Source: Prado023 sp032123675
Lineage (GTDB): Bacteria; Actinomycetota; Actinomycetes; S36-B12; CAIYMF01
DNA: 20,412 bases
Direction of reading: 5' to 3'
Assembly: GCA_032123675.1 (NCBI GenBank)
Contig: JAQBEX010000149.1
Span: 1 to 20,412 of the forward strand
The translations under genes were made by a program, and so were the position numbers. Positions 13,830 through 20,412 of the stretch are shown in pieces; position 1 is the stretch's first letter, and each line of letters starts with the position of its first letter. Below the pieces are notes generated by a model. The model was not told where the DNA came from. It did not search any database and saw nothing but the letters and a program-made list of their open reading frames with translations.

Positions 13830-15293
13830 ATGCGGCGGCACACGCATAAGGCCCCGGTGCTGGCGTACCGTCCAGATGTGAGGCTCCCGCCACCACCGCC
13901 GGTCGCCCGGGCCGTCGCCGCCACGCCGCCCGACCGGGACCGGGTGCTGGACCTCATGCGGGCCGCAGCCCTCGCCCTGGTGGTCCTCGGTCACGCCACG
14001 ATGGGTCTGGTCGGATGGCGAGCCGACGGCCCAGTGGTCAGCAACACCCTCACCGTCTACCGGTGGGCGGCGTGGGCCACGTGGGGGCTGCAGATCATGC
14101 CCCTGTTCTTCGTCGCCGGGGGTGCGGTCAACGCCCGGTCATGGCGCGCAGGGCGCGCGCCCTACGCTCCGTGGCTCTGGGGCCGGGTTGCCCGACTTCT
14201 GCGGCCCGTCTGGGTCTACCTGCTGATCATGGCCCCGCTCAGCGCACTGGTGTCCCGGGTGGCCCCCGAGGGCTGGTCGGCCCCCCTGCTCGGGCTGGCC
14301 ACGCAGCTGCTGTGGTTCGTGGGCGTGTACGTGATGGTCGTGGCGCTGACGCCCCTTGCGGTGGCCGCGCACCGACGCAGCCCGCTGCTCGGTCCCATGA
14401 CGCTGCTCGGCACTGTCGTCGTGGTGGACGTGGCCCGCCTCGGCCTGGACCTGCCGAGCGCACTGGGCCTGCTCAACTTCGTCGCCGTGTGGGCGTTCGC
14501 CGGGCAGCTCGGGCTGCTCTTCGATGACGGGTACCTGCGCGGCCCGCGGGGCACCCTGCTGGCCGCCGCTGCCATCCTGACCAACCTGGTGCTGGTCAGC
14601 GCCGGCCCCTACCCCACATCCATGGTGGGGCTGCCCGGGGAGACGTTCAGCAACATGGCCCCACCGAGCCTGGTGCTGGCTCTGCACGCCCTGACCCTGG
14701 CCGGCGTCGTCGGCGCGGCGCGGCCGGCTCTGGGCCGTCTGGCTGCCCATGCTTCGGTGTGGAGGGCCACCACGGCGATCAACCTCACGGCGATGACGCT
14801 GTACCTGTGGCACCTTCCCGTGCTGATCGCAATGGTGGCCGTGGAGCACCTCGTGGGCCTGGACCGCCCGGTGCGCTGGCTCGGCCCAGACCAGGCGATT
14901 CCCGGCCCGGGCTTCTGGCTGTGGACCGCGCCCTACTTCGTGGTGTACCTGGCATCTGTGGTCGGAGTTGTCCGGCTCATGTGGCCGAGTGAGCTGGGAA
15001 CCCTGCCGGGCTGGGACCGGCCGGCTCGAACGAGCCACGACCGAACTGTCGCGGCCGAGCACCGAACCGCTGGGCTGGCCGCCATCGGGGCGGCACTGGC
15101 CGGCATCGGCACGCTGGTGCTGGCTGCCACCGGGCTCGCCGGGTTCCCGACCCGGGTGACCCACTTCGCCGGCGTCCCCCTGAACGCTGTCGTGGCGATC
15201 GGGCTGATGGTCGCGGGCGGGTTGATGGTCAGGCGCGCCGGCACCACCACAACCGGCCATGATGCAATGAATGGCAAGGAAGCCTTGAACTAG
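13830..15293 (+). CDS. Acyltransferase-3 family integral membrane protein
   Basis: This protein (487 residues from ATG 13830) is a polytopic membrane protein with about ten or more hydrophobic helices. The acyltransferase_3 (OafA/YrhL-like) signature is present: DLMRAAALALVVLGHATMG with the conserved His in the first helix, MPLFFVAGGAVN in the next, and WGRVARLLRPVWVYLL with the conserved Arg residues. These enzymes transfer acyl groups to exported carbohydrates, peptidoglycan or lipids; the acceptor is unknown. No ribosome binding site precedes ATG 13830. GTG 13878 has TACCGT six bases upstream and may be the true, leaderless start, removing 16 residues. The promoter of the next gene lies within its last codons. 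Confidence 0.82.
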   Translation: MRRHTHKAPVLAYRPDVRLPPPPPVARAVAATPPDRDRVLDLMRAAALALVVLGHATMGLVGWRADGPVVSNTLTVYRWAAWATWGLQIMPLFFVAGGAVNARSWRAGRAPYAPWLWGRVARLLRPVWVYLLIMAPLSALVSRVAPEGWSAPLLGLATQLLWFVGVYVMVVALTPLAVAAHRRSPLLGPMTLLGTVVVVDVARLGLDLPSALGLLNFVAVWAFAGQLGLLFDDGYLRGPRGTLLAAAAILTNLVLVSAGPYPTSMVGLPGETFSNMAPPSLVLALHALTLAGVVGAARPALGRLAAHASVWRATTAINLTAMTLYLWHLPVLIAMVAVEHLVGLDRPVRWLGPDQAIPGPGFWLWTAPYFVVYLASVVGVVRLMWPSELGTLPGWDRPARTSHDRTVAAEHRTAGLAAIGAALAGIGTLVLAATGLAGFPTRVTHFAGVPLNAVVAIGLMVAGGLMVRRAGTTTTGHDAMNGKEALN

Positions 15294-15321
15294 TGGTAAG
15301 TCTGCTACTAGTATTGGTGCC
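15285..15321 (+). promoter_or_regulatory. Leaderless promoter with CTAGT dyad operator
   Basis: TTGAAC (15285-15290) and TAGTAT (15309-15314) form a -35/-10 pair with an 18-base spacer. The -10 ends seven bases before ATG 15322, so the transcript would be leaderless. Two ACTAGT sites (15290-15295 and 15307-15312) form the ends of an imperfect 22-bp dyad, CTAGTgGtA...TgCtACTAG, covering the spacer. That is a natural repressor site. The -35 lies inside the 3' end of the upstream gene. Confidence 0.75.
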
Positions 15322-16098
15322 ATGAGCGATGAGTTGCGCGATATCCTGAATCAAGTTGCTACTGGCCAGATCAGCCCCGAGGACGCCGAGAGCGCCCTGC
15401 ATAGGGCGGCGGGCTCCGCAGAGCCCACCGAACCCGTCGAGGAACACCCGGCCCCGGAACCGGTGCGCCGGATCTCCGTGCGCGGAAGCGCTGTGCGCCT
15501 GGTCATCGTCGCCGACCCGGAGGTGGACACGGCCATCGCCGAGGGGCCACATCGCGTCTCGCACGTCGGTGACCGGCTCACCGTGCACTCCGACCTTCGC
15601 GTCGGCGAGTACGAGGCTGAGGCACCCAAGTCGACCTTCGCGACCTGGCTCAGCAACGTGAATCGCGCTGGGTCGACGCTGCGCGTGCGCGTCAACCCGC
15701 ACCTACCCCTGGACGTGCTCAATGTCGCAGGATCACTGGAGCTCGCCGGCATGCAGGCCCCGACCTCGGTCGGCGTGGAGGCGGGGTCGGCCAAGCTCCA
15801 CGACGGTGCCGGCCAGCTCACGCTGTCGGTGGCCAGCGGCAGCGCTGACGTCGAGTGGCAGTTCCACGGTGAGTCCAGCGTGACCACGGACCTCGGCTCC
15901 GCGCGGCTCGCCGCGCTGCCCGGCTCCGATGTGCAGATCACCGCAGAGGCCACCCTCGGCCTGGCCACGATCAGGCTCGCCGATGGCACCACCATCAAGG
16001 CCACGGCTGAGGGTCACCCGCCCGTTCGAGCGGGCGCGGGCACCGGTCGGCTGACCGCCTCGACGCGCCTGGGCTCGCTCGTCGTGTCGGTCTACTGA
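15322..16098 (+). CDS. DUF4097-like beta-repeat protein with N-terminal SHOCT-like motif
   Basis: This 258-residue protein starts with a short helical hairpin, LRDILNQVATGQISPEDAESALHRA (split at residue 20), like the motif at the start of YvlB/LiaX-type proteins. An acidic/Pro linker follows. The rest (about 48-258) is made of short beta-strand repeats of the DUF4097 kind, such as VAGSLELAGMQAPTSVGVEAGSAKL and TTDLGSARLAAL. No signal peptide or membrane helix is visible, so it is probably cytoplasmic. Members are linked to envelope-stress responses in Firmicutes, but the function here is unknown. It is transcribed from its own promoter and followed after 7 bases by the DUF2089 gene, so the two form an operon. 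Confidence 0.75.
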   Translation: MSDELRDILNQVATGQISPEDAESALHRAAGSAEPTEPVEEHPAPEPVRRISVRGSAVRLVIVADPEVDTAIAEGPHRVSHVGDRLTVHSDLRVGEYEAEAPKSTFATWLSNVNRAGSTLRVRVNPHLPLDVLNVAGSLELAGMQAPTSVGVEAGSAKLHDGAGQLTLSVASGSADVEWQFHGESSVTTDLGSARLAALPGSDVQITAEATLGLATIRLADGTTIKATAEGHPPVRAGAGTGRLTASTRLGSLVVSVY

Positions 16099-16105
16099 CC
16101 CCGGG

Positions 16106-16519
16106 ATGCGGACCCATCGGCCGCCGACCACCTGCCCGGTGTGCTCCGACTCGCTGATCACCCTGCGGCTCGGATGCCCATCCTGCGGCACCGAGTTGTC
16201 CGGACACTTCGATACGTGCCGGTTCTGCCGGCTCAGCCCGGCGGATCTGGAGACCCTCGAGGTGTTCCTGCGGGGGCGGGGCAACATCCGCGACGTGCAG
16301 GCCCACCTCGAGGTGTCCTACCCGACGGCGCGGGCGCGGCTCATCGAGGTGCTCGATCGACTCGGGCTGGCGGAGCCAGCACCACGTGGGGAACCCGCCG
16401 CCACGCCCACGCACGGCAAGCCGGACGCCGCACGCTCCGAACGCGGGGCGGTCCTGGCCGACCTGGCCTCGGGGCGCCTCGACGTGGCCCAGGCCGAGGA
16501 GCTGCTGCGGCGCAACTGA
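16106..16519 (+). CDS. DUF2089 family zinc-ribbon/HTH protein
   Basis: This 137-residue protein has three CxxC pairs at the N-terminus (Cys10/13, 24/27, 38/41), which make a zinc-ribbon-like array. A helix-turn-helix-like segment follows at about 57-87 (GRGNIRDVQAHLEVSYPTARARLIEVLDRLG, two overlapping helices), as in DUF2089. The last 22 residues, AVLADLASGRLDVAQAEELL, repeat the helical hairpin motif found at the N-terminus of the preceding protein. It is a good candidate for the regulator that binds the CTAGT dyad upstream of the pair, though nothing in the sequence proves it. Confidence 0.83.
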   Translation: MRTHRPPTTCPVCSDSLITLRLGCPSCGTELSGHFDTCRFCRLSPADLETLEVFLRGRGNIRDVQAHLEVSYPTARARLIEVLDRLGLAEPAPRGEPAATPTHGKPDAARSERGAVLADLASGRLDVAQAEELLRRN

Positions 16520-16652
16520 GTCGACCTTGGGGAGCCGGCGGCGTGACCTCAGCACGGCCCACCGGGTGATCGGCCAGCACCGCCGGCACATTTCGTACCT
16601 GACTGTCTGTCGCGCCTACTCGTCAGGCTTCGCCGCGGTTGCAGCGGGCACG

Positions 16653-18146
16653 ATGACACCCATGACAACCAGCTCGGACAACCCAGACGTCGTCGAACTG
16701 TCCGTCAATGACTCGTTGTGGCTCAACATGGACACCCTCGAGAACCTGATGGTGATCGAGAGCGTCATGTGGTTCCACCACCGCCTGGATCCCGAGGCCG
16801 TGATCCGCGCGATCCAGAAGCGCGTGGTGGACCGCTACCCGGTCTTCCACTGGCGCGCCCAACTCTCGGATTCGGTGGGAGGCCGCGACGAGTGGGTCGA
16901 GGACGAGGACTTCGACATCCGCCGGCACGTCACCGTGCACGAGCTTGGCGGTGCAGGGGGTCGGGCAGAGCTCCAGGCGTTCCTTGAGGCACGCCTCTCA
17001 GAGCCGCTCGACCCGGCGCACCCGCTGTGGCGCGCCTTCGTGCTTGAGGGCAACGACTTCGGGGCCGTGATGATCAGGTTCCACCACGCGATCGCTGATG
17101 GCACCGCGCTGGCCCGGGTGCTGATCGAGATGACCACGGACACCCCTGAGGAAGGCCTCGAGTTCCCGGAGGTGACCGACGATCGTGTGCACCCCGCTGA
17201 CGAGCCGTCCGCCGCCGAGGAACCCCCCGAGAAACGCACCGCCCGGCGCAAGCGGGACAAGGCGCTCAACGCCGCAACCCAGGTCGCGACCCTTCCAGTG
17301 GCGGCCGGGGTGAAGGCAACCAGCGGTGCCGCCAAGCTCCTGGAGATGCTGGACCTCGATCGCGAGGGGAGCCTGGTCGCCAAGGCGTCGGATCACACCG
17401 TCGGGACCGCCGGGACCCTCGACAAGCTCCTGGTGGGAACGGCGCCGGACATCGCCATCTTCGGGCGCGTCGGGGTGGCCAAACGGGCAGACTGGGCGCC
17501 TGCCCACGATCTGGCAACGGTGAAGCGCGCAGCGCACACCCGGGACGCAACGGTCAACGACCTCATGCTCGCCGCCGTGGCCGGTGGCCTGCGCCGCTAC
17601 CTCGAGGGTCGCGGGGAACCCATCTCCGATGCGATGACCATGATCCCGGTCAACCTGCGCCCCGTTGATGAGCCGCTGCCGCCCCACCTGGGCAACCGGT
17701 TCGCCCTGGTCGCTTTGGACCTGCCTCTGGAGGCGGGGACGCCGGTCGAGCGCCTCGACGCGGCTCACGACCGGATGGAGGTCATCAAGGCCGGCCCCGA
17801 GGTGCTGCTCACGTTCGGCATCTCCAACGCGCTGGGCATGGTCGGCTCCTTCACCTCGCGGGTCTCGAGGACCGCCCAGCAGTACTTCGCCAACAAGGCA
17901 ATCGGCGTCACGACCAATGTCCCGGGCCCACAGCACACGCGCTACTTCGCGGGCCAGGAGCTCGTAGGGATCCTCGGCTGGGTCCCAGGTGCGGCGAACC
18001 AGTCCCTCGGGGTGTGCATCTTCAGCTACAACGGCCAGATCCGCGTCGGGTTCAAGACCGACGTCAACGTCGTTCCGGACATCGCCAACCTGGTGGCCGC
18101 CTACACCGCGGAGATGGAGGAGCTCCTCACGCTGGCACCCGAGTAG
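16653..18146 (+). CDS. WS/DGAT wax ester synthase/diacylglycerol acyltransferase (copy 1)
   Basis: This 497-residue protein has the condensation-type active site HHAIADG (residues 144-150; His145 and Asp149 are the expected catalytic pair). It also has the WS/DGAT C-terminal signatures MIPVNLRP, NVPGP and GILGWVPG...SYNGQIRVGF. The family transfers acyl groups from acyl-CoA to diacylglycerol or fatty alcohol, making triacylglycerol or wax ester at the inner membrane. The N-terminal NDSLWLNMDTLENLMVIE is typical of actinobacterial members. The start was placed at ATG 16653 (16662 is equally possible) because the family N-terminus begins there. The frame upstream overlaps DUF2089 and is not supported. 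No clear ribosome site is visible. Confidence 0.9.
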   Translation: MTPMTTSSDNPDVVELSVNDSLWLNMDTLENLMVIESVMWFHHRLDPEAVIRAIQKRVVDRYPVFHWRAQLSDSVGGRDEWVEDEDFDIRRHVTVHELGGAGGRAELQAFLEARLSEPLDPAHPLWRAFVLEGNDFGAVMIRFHHAIADGTALARVLIEMTTDTPEEGLEFPEVTDDRVHPADEPSAAEEPPEKRTARRKRDKALNAATQVATLPVAAGVKATSGAAKLLEMLDLDREGSLVAKASDHTVGTAGTLDKLLVGTAPDIAIFGRVGVAKRADWAPAHDLATVKRAAHTRDATVNDLMLAAVAGGLRRYLEGRGEPISDAMTMIPVNLRPVDEPLPPHLGNRFALVALDLPLEAGTPVERLDAAHDRMEVIKAGPEVLLTFGISNALGMVGSFTSRVSRTAQQYFANKAIGVTTNVPGPQHTRYFAGQELVGILGWVPGAANQSLGVCIFSYNGQIRVGFKTDVNVVPDIANLVAAYTAEMEELLTLAPE

Positions 18147-18211
18147 CACCTGGACAACCGCCCGCCAGGGGTGGGCTGGACTCCGCGTCCCCCCGGGAAG
18201 ACTATGTCCCC

Positions 18212-19690
18212 ATGTCAGTTCGCGTGACCCTCTCCCCGAACGATTCCCTGTGGCTGAACATGGACAGCCCAGAGAACCTCATGGTGATCGAGGGGGTGAT
18301 GTGGTTCGACGAGCCGCTGGAGCCCGAGGCCGTGACGCGGGCACTGCGCGAGCGGATGGTCGAGCCCTACCCGGTCTTCACCTGGCGTCCACAGCGCTCC
18401 AGCGTCGGCCTGGATCACTGGGTCGAGGACCCGGACTTCGACATCACCCGGCACATCACCCATCACCACCTCGAGGGAGATGACGCTCGGGCTGCGCTGC
18501 AGGACTACCTGGAGTCCCGAATGTCCGAGCCGCTGCCGCGGGACCGGCCGCTGTGGCACGCCCACGTGCTCTCCGGTACCGACTTCGGCGCTGTGATGAT
18601 GCGCTTCCACCATGCGATCGCCGACGGGACTGCGCTCGTGCGCGTCCTGCTGGACCTCACCACCGACACCCCGACTGGTGACGTGACGCCGGCGGACGTG
18701 GTGCGCTCGCTGAGCGGCGCGAATGCCAGACCCCGGCTGGCTGAGTCCTCCCGATCCACGGAACCGGTCCCCACCGATCGCCTGCATCCCGGTAGGCGCG
18801 ACCGCGCGGGTCGCACGCTGTTCCAGCTGGCCACGTTCCCACTGGCGGCCGGTGTTGCGGCCACGAACTCCGCGGCCGACCTGATCCACAGGCTCGACCC
18901 CGACCACGAGGGCAGCCTGACCTGGAAGGTCGCCGACCAGTTGGCGGGCACCGCTGACGCCGTGGACAAGCTCGTCGTCGGGATCCACCCCGACGTTGCG
19001 CTCTTCGGCCGGCCGGGCATCGGCAAGCGGGCCGACTGGTCGCCCGCCTACGACCTGGCCGACGTGAAGAGGGTCGCGCGGTCCCGTGATGCAACCGTCA
19101 ACGATGTCATGATCTCCGCTCTGGCTGGGGCGCTGCGGCGCTATGTGATCGCCCGCGGTGAGGTCCCTCGCGACGTCGTGACGATGATCCCGGTCAACCT
19201 GCGGGCCGTCGACGAGCCGCTGCCGGAGCACCTGGGGAACAAGTTCGCCCTTGTGGCCTTCGAGCTGCCCCTGTCCGCGCCGACCCCGATGGCCCGGCTG
19301 ACCACGTCCAAGGCCAGGATGAACGTGATCAAGACCGGCCCCGAGGCCCTGCTGACCTTCGGCCTGTCCCATGCGATCGGCGCCCTGGGTTCGGTGACCG
19401 ACACGGCGTCGCGCCGGATGACCGAGTTCTTCAGCAACAAGGCGATAGGCGTCACGACCAACGTGCCCGGTCCCACCCACGTCCGTTACTTCGCCGGCCA
19501 GGAGATGGTCGGCATCCTGGGGTGGGTGCCCGGCGCCTCACACCAGGCGCTCGGTGCGTGCATCTTCAGCTACAACGGGATGATCCGAGTGGGGTTCAAG
19601 GCCGATGCCACAGTGATCCCCGATGTCGGGAACCTGGTCACGGCCTTCACCGACGAGATGGCCGACCTGCTCGCGGAGATCCGCGACTGA
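18212..19690 (+). CDS. WS/DGAT wax ester synthase/diacylglycerol acyltransferase (copy 2)
   Basis: This 492-residue paralogue lies 65 bases after copy 1 on the same strand. It has HHAIADG at 133-139 and closely similar NDSLWLNMD, MIPVNLR, AIGVTTNVPGP and GILGWVPGA motifs. The middle linker between the two half-domains differs most from copy 1 (about 155-205 here). The two copies look like a tandem duplication that has since diverged. Substrate preference (diacylglycerol, fatty alcohol or another acceptor) may differ. ATG 18212 was chosen because the family N-terminus begins there; upstream frame is part of copy 1 in another frame. Confidence 0.9.
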   Translation: MSVRVTLSPNDSLWLNMDSPENLMVIEGVMWFDEPLEPEAVTRALRERMVEPYPVFTWRPQRSSVGLDHWVEDPDFDITRHITHHHLEGDDARAALQDYLESRMSEPLPRDRPLWHAHVLSGTDFGAVMMRFHHAIADGTALVRVLLDLTTDTPTGDVTPADVVRSLSGANARPRLAESSRSTEPVPTDRLHPGRRDRAGRTLFQLATFPLAAGVAATNSAADLIHRLDPDHEGSLTWKVADQLAGTADAVDKLVVGIHPDVALFGRPGIGKRADWSPAYDLADVKRVARSRDATVNDVMISALAGALRRYVIARGEVPRDVVTMIPVNLRAVDEPLPEHLGNKFALVAFELPLSAPTPMARLTTSKARMNVIKTGPEALLTFGLSHAIGALGSVTDTASRRMTEFFSNKAIGVTTNVPGPTHVRYFAGQEMVGILGWVPGASHQALGACIFSYNGMIRVGFKADATVIPDVGNLVTAFTDEMADLLAEIRD

Positions 19691-19731
19691 CCTCCGGATT
19701 GGCCCGCGCGCGTGGGCTGACGCCGGACATG

Positions 19732-19765
19732 CAGGTGCCCGAGCACATGGAGGCTCGGGCACCTG
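19732..19765. terminator. Bidirectional hairpin terminator
   Basis: CAGGTGCCCGAGC (19732-19744) and GCTCGGGCACCTG (19753-19765) are perfect 13-bp complements around an 8-base loop. The hairpin lies between the convergent WS/DGAT copy 2 and NlpC/P60 genes and probably serves both. Confidence 0.85.
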
Positions 19766-19789
19766 GCGCGGGGTCAGCGTCCGCAGGGA

Positions 19790-20332
19790 TCAGTGCAGCA
19801 CGCGACCGAAGGTCACGTTGCTGGTCCAGATCCTGGCCGTGTGGACGCGCTGGCCGGGGCGCGGGGAGTGCAGAACGCGGTTCTTGCCGGCGTAGATGCC
19901 GACGTGGTACGCACGGCTGCCGCTGCGGAAGAACACCAGATCGCCCCTCTTGGCCTTCGCGCGCGAGATCCGCTTGGCCTTGTACATCTGGGCGGTCGCC
20001 GTGCGCGGAACGGACACGCCGTTCTTGCGAAGAACGTAGGAGGTGAAGCCCGAGCAGTCGAAGCCGCGGGGGGTCGAGCCGCCGTAGCGGTAGGGCACGC
20101 CCTTCAGGGCAGCGCCCGTCCGCATGACCTTGCGGGCGCGAACCTGGCGGGAGGTCTTCTTCTTGCGGTCCGCCGCAGCGACAGCCGCGACAGCGCTCGT
20201 CGGGGCTGCGATCCCAGCAGCGGGGACAGCCGAAGCAGCAGGTGCGGCGACCATCGGTGAGACCGGGATTACCACCGCGAAGGCGGTTGCACCAGCCAGG
20301 GCCATTCCTCGGGCACGCGAAAGTAGAGCCAT
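19790..20332 (-). CDS. Secreted NlpC/P60 cell-wall hydrolase
   Basis: This 180-residue protein has an N-terminal signal-like segment (about residues 1-38). A basic linker (RKKKTSRQVRARK) leads to a C-terminal NlpC/P60 cysteine peptidase domain. Catalytic residues are Cys93 in FDCSGFTSYV, His143 in AYHVGIYAG and His155 in VLHSPRPG. YRYGG (81-85) and GDLVFF (130-135) are also diagnostic. Such enzymes cleave peptide bonds in peptidoglycan stems outside the cell. GAGGAG lies eight to nine bases before the start on the minus strand. The leader carries a ydaO-like riboswitch, so expression is probably lowered when c-di-AMP is high. Confidence 0.92.
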   Translation of the reverse strand: MALLSRARGMALAGATAFAVVIPVSPMVAAPAASAVPAAGIAAPTSAVAAVAAADRKKKTSRQVRARKVMRTGAALKGVPYRYGGSTPRGFDCSGFTSYVLRKNGVSVPRTATAQMYKAKRISRAKAKRGDLVFFRSGSRAYHVGIYAGKNRVLHSPRPGQRVHTARIWTSNVTFGRVLH

Positions 20333-20349
20333 GTGTGTTGTCTCCTCAA

Positions 20350-20412
20350 GGCGCCTGCGAAGTGAGCTGTCGGGTTCGGGTGGAGAGCACCCGGCCGCGT
20401 TCTCGCGGCTTG
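20350..20412 (-). ncRNA. c-di-AMP (ydaO-type) riboswitch, 3' end only
   Basis: Read on the minus strand, the leader contains GGGTG-ctctcc-ACCC followed by GAACCCGACAGCTCAC and TTCGCAGGCGCC. This resembles the conserved 3' part of ydaO/c-di-AMP riboswitches in Actinobacteria, which commonly precede rpf and NlpC/P60 genes. The larger 5' part lies beyond the window edge, so the call rests on these signatures alone. Confidence 0.72.

Noticed and set aside
14139..15323. 394-residue minus-strand frame opposite the acyltransferase-3 gene
   Set aside because: It is rich in Gln, His, Gly and Arg with no motif; the plus-strand membrane protein explains the region.
16520..16652. Possible promoter or operator between DUF2089 and WS/DGAT copy 1
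   Set aside because: CCTGAC and GTCAGG near 16600 and 16625 form only a 6-bp dyad with a long loop, and no convincing -10/-35 pair could be placed.

Overview
The window is very GC-rich with strong third-position GC bias. Its gene content is typical of Actinobacteria (Actinomycetota): an MMPL/RND exporter, tandem WS/DGAT storage-lipid acyltransferases, promoters that appear to make leaderless mRNAs, and an NlpC/P60 gene behind what looks like a c-di-AMP (ydaO-type) riboswitch. No phage, transposase, CRISPR, rRNA or tRNA was recognised. Genus cannot be assigned from the sequence alone.

Layout. 1-4126 (+): the 3' part of an MMPL-family transporter, translationally coupled to a secreted protein built of Leu-x-x-Gly heptads. 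4162-5904 (-): adenine phosphoribosyltransferase followed by an APH-like phosphotransferase. 5961-7508 (+): a TPR protein. 7675-8331 (-): a PlsC-like acyltransferase with a repetitive Gln/Pro tail. 8415-9820: a TetR repressor divergent from an alpha/beta hydrolase, separated by only 20 bp that lie between two near-identical palindromes. 9821-10051: a non-coding block with a 10-bp tandem repeat, a long nested hairpin, a G-rich tandem repeat and a TGCAT-rich dyad cluster. 10052-13739 (+): a five-gene sulfur operon. 13878-16519 (+): an integral-membrane acyltransferase-3 protein, then a DUF4097-like/DUF2089 pair behind its own promoter. 16653-19690 (+): two tandem WS/DGAT acyltransferases. 19790-20412 (-): an NlpC/P60 hydrolase and the 3' end of its riboswitch.

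The most interesting system is the operon at 10052-13739. In order it encodes a helix-turn-helix regulator with a PocR-like sensory domain, a sulfide:quinone oxidoreductase (SQR)-like flavoprotein, a DUF1641 protein, a TusE/DsrC-like sulfur carrier and a DsrE-family protein. It is bounded by a putative operator/promoter and a strong terminator, so it looks complete. The DsrC-like protein keeps the C-terminal cysteine (Cys103) but has serine where dissimilatory DsrC has its second redox cysteine. No DsrAB, sHdr, TusA or rhodanese gene is present. I infer that sulfide (or a related reduced sulfur species) is oxidised at the membrane by the SQR and that the resulting persulfide sulfur moves through DsrE Cys133 and TusE-like Cys103 to an acceptor encoded elsewhere, with the PocR-domain protein as sensor.

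The other genes suggest an organism that makes neutral storage lipid (two WS/DGATs, a PlsC-like enzyme) and remodels its envelope (MMPL exporter, NlpC/P60 hydrolase, acyltransferase-3). All functional statements rest on reading motifs by eye; no database search was run.
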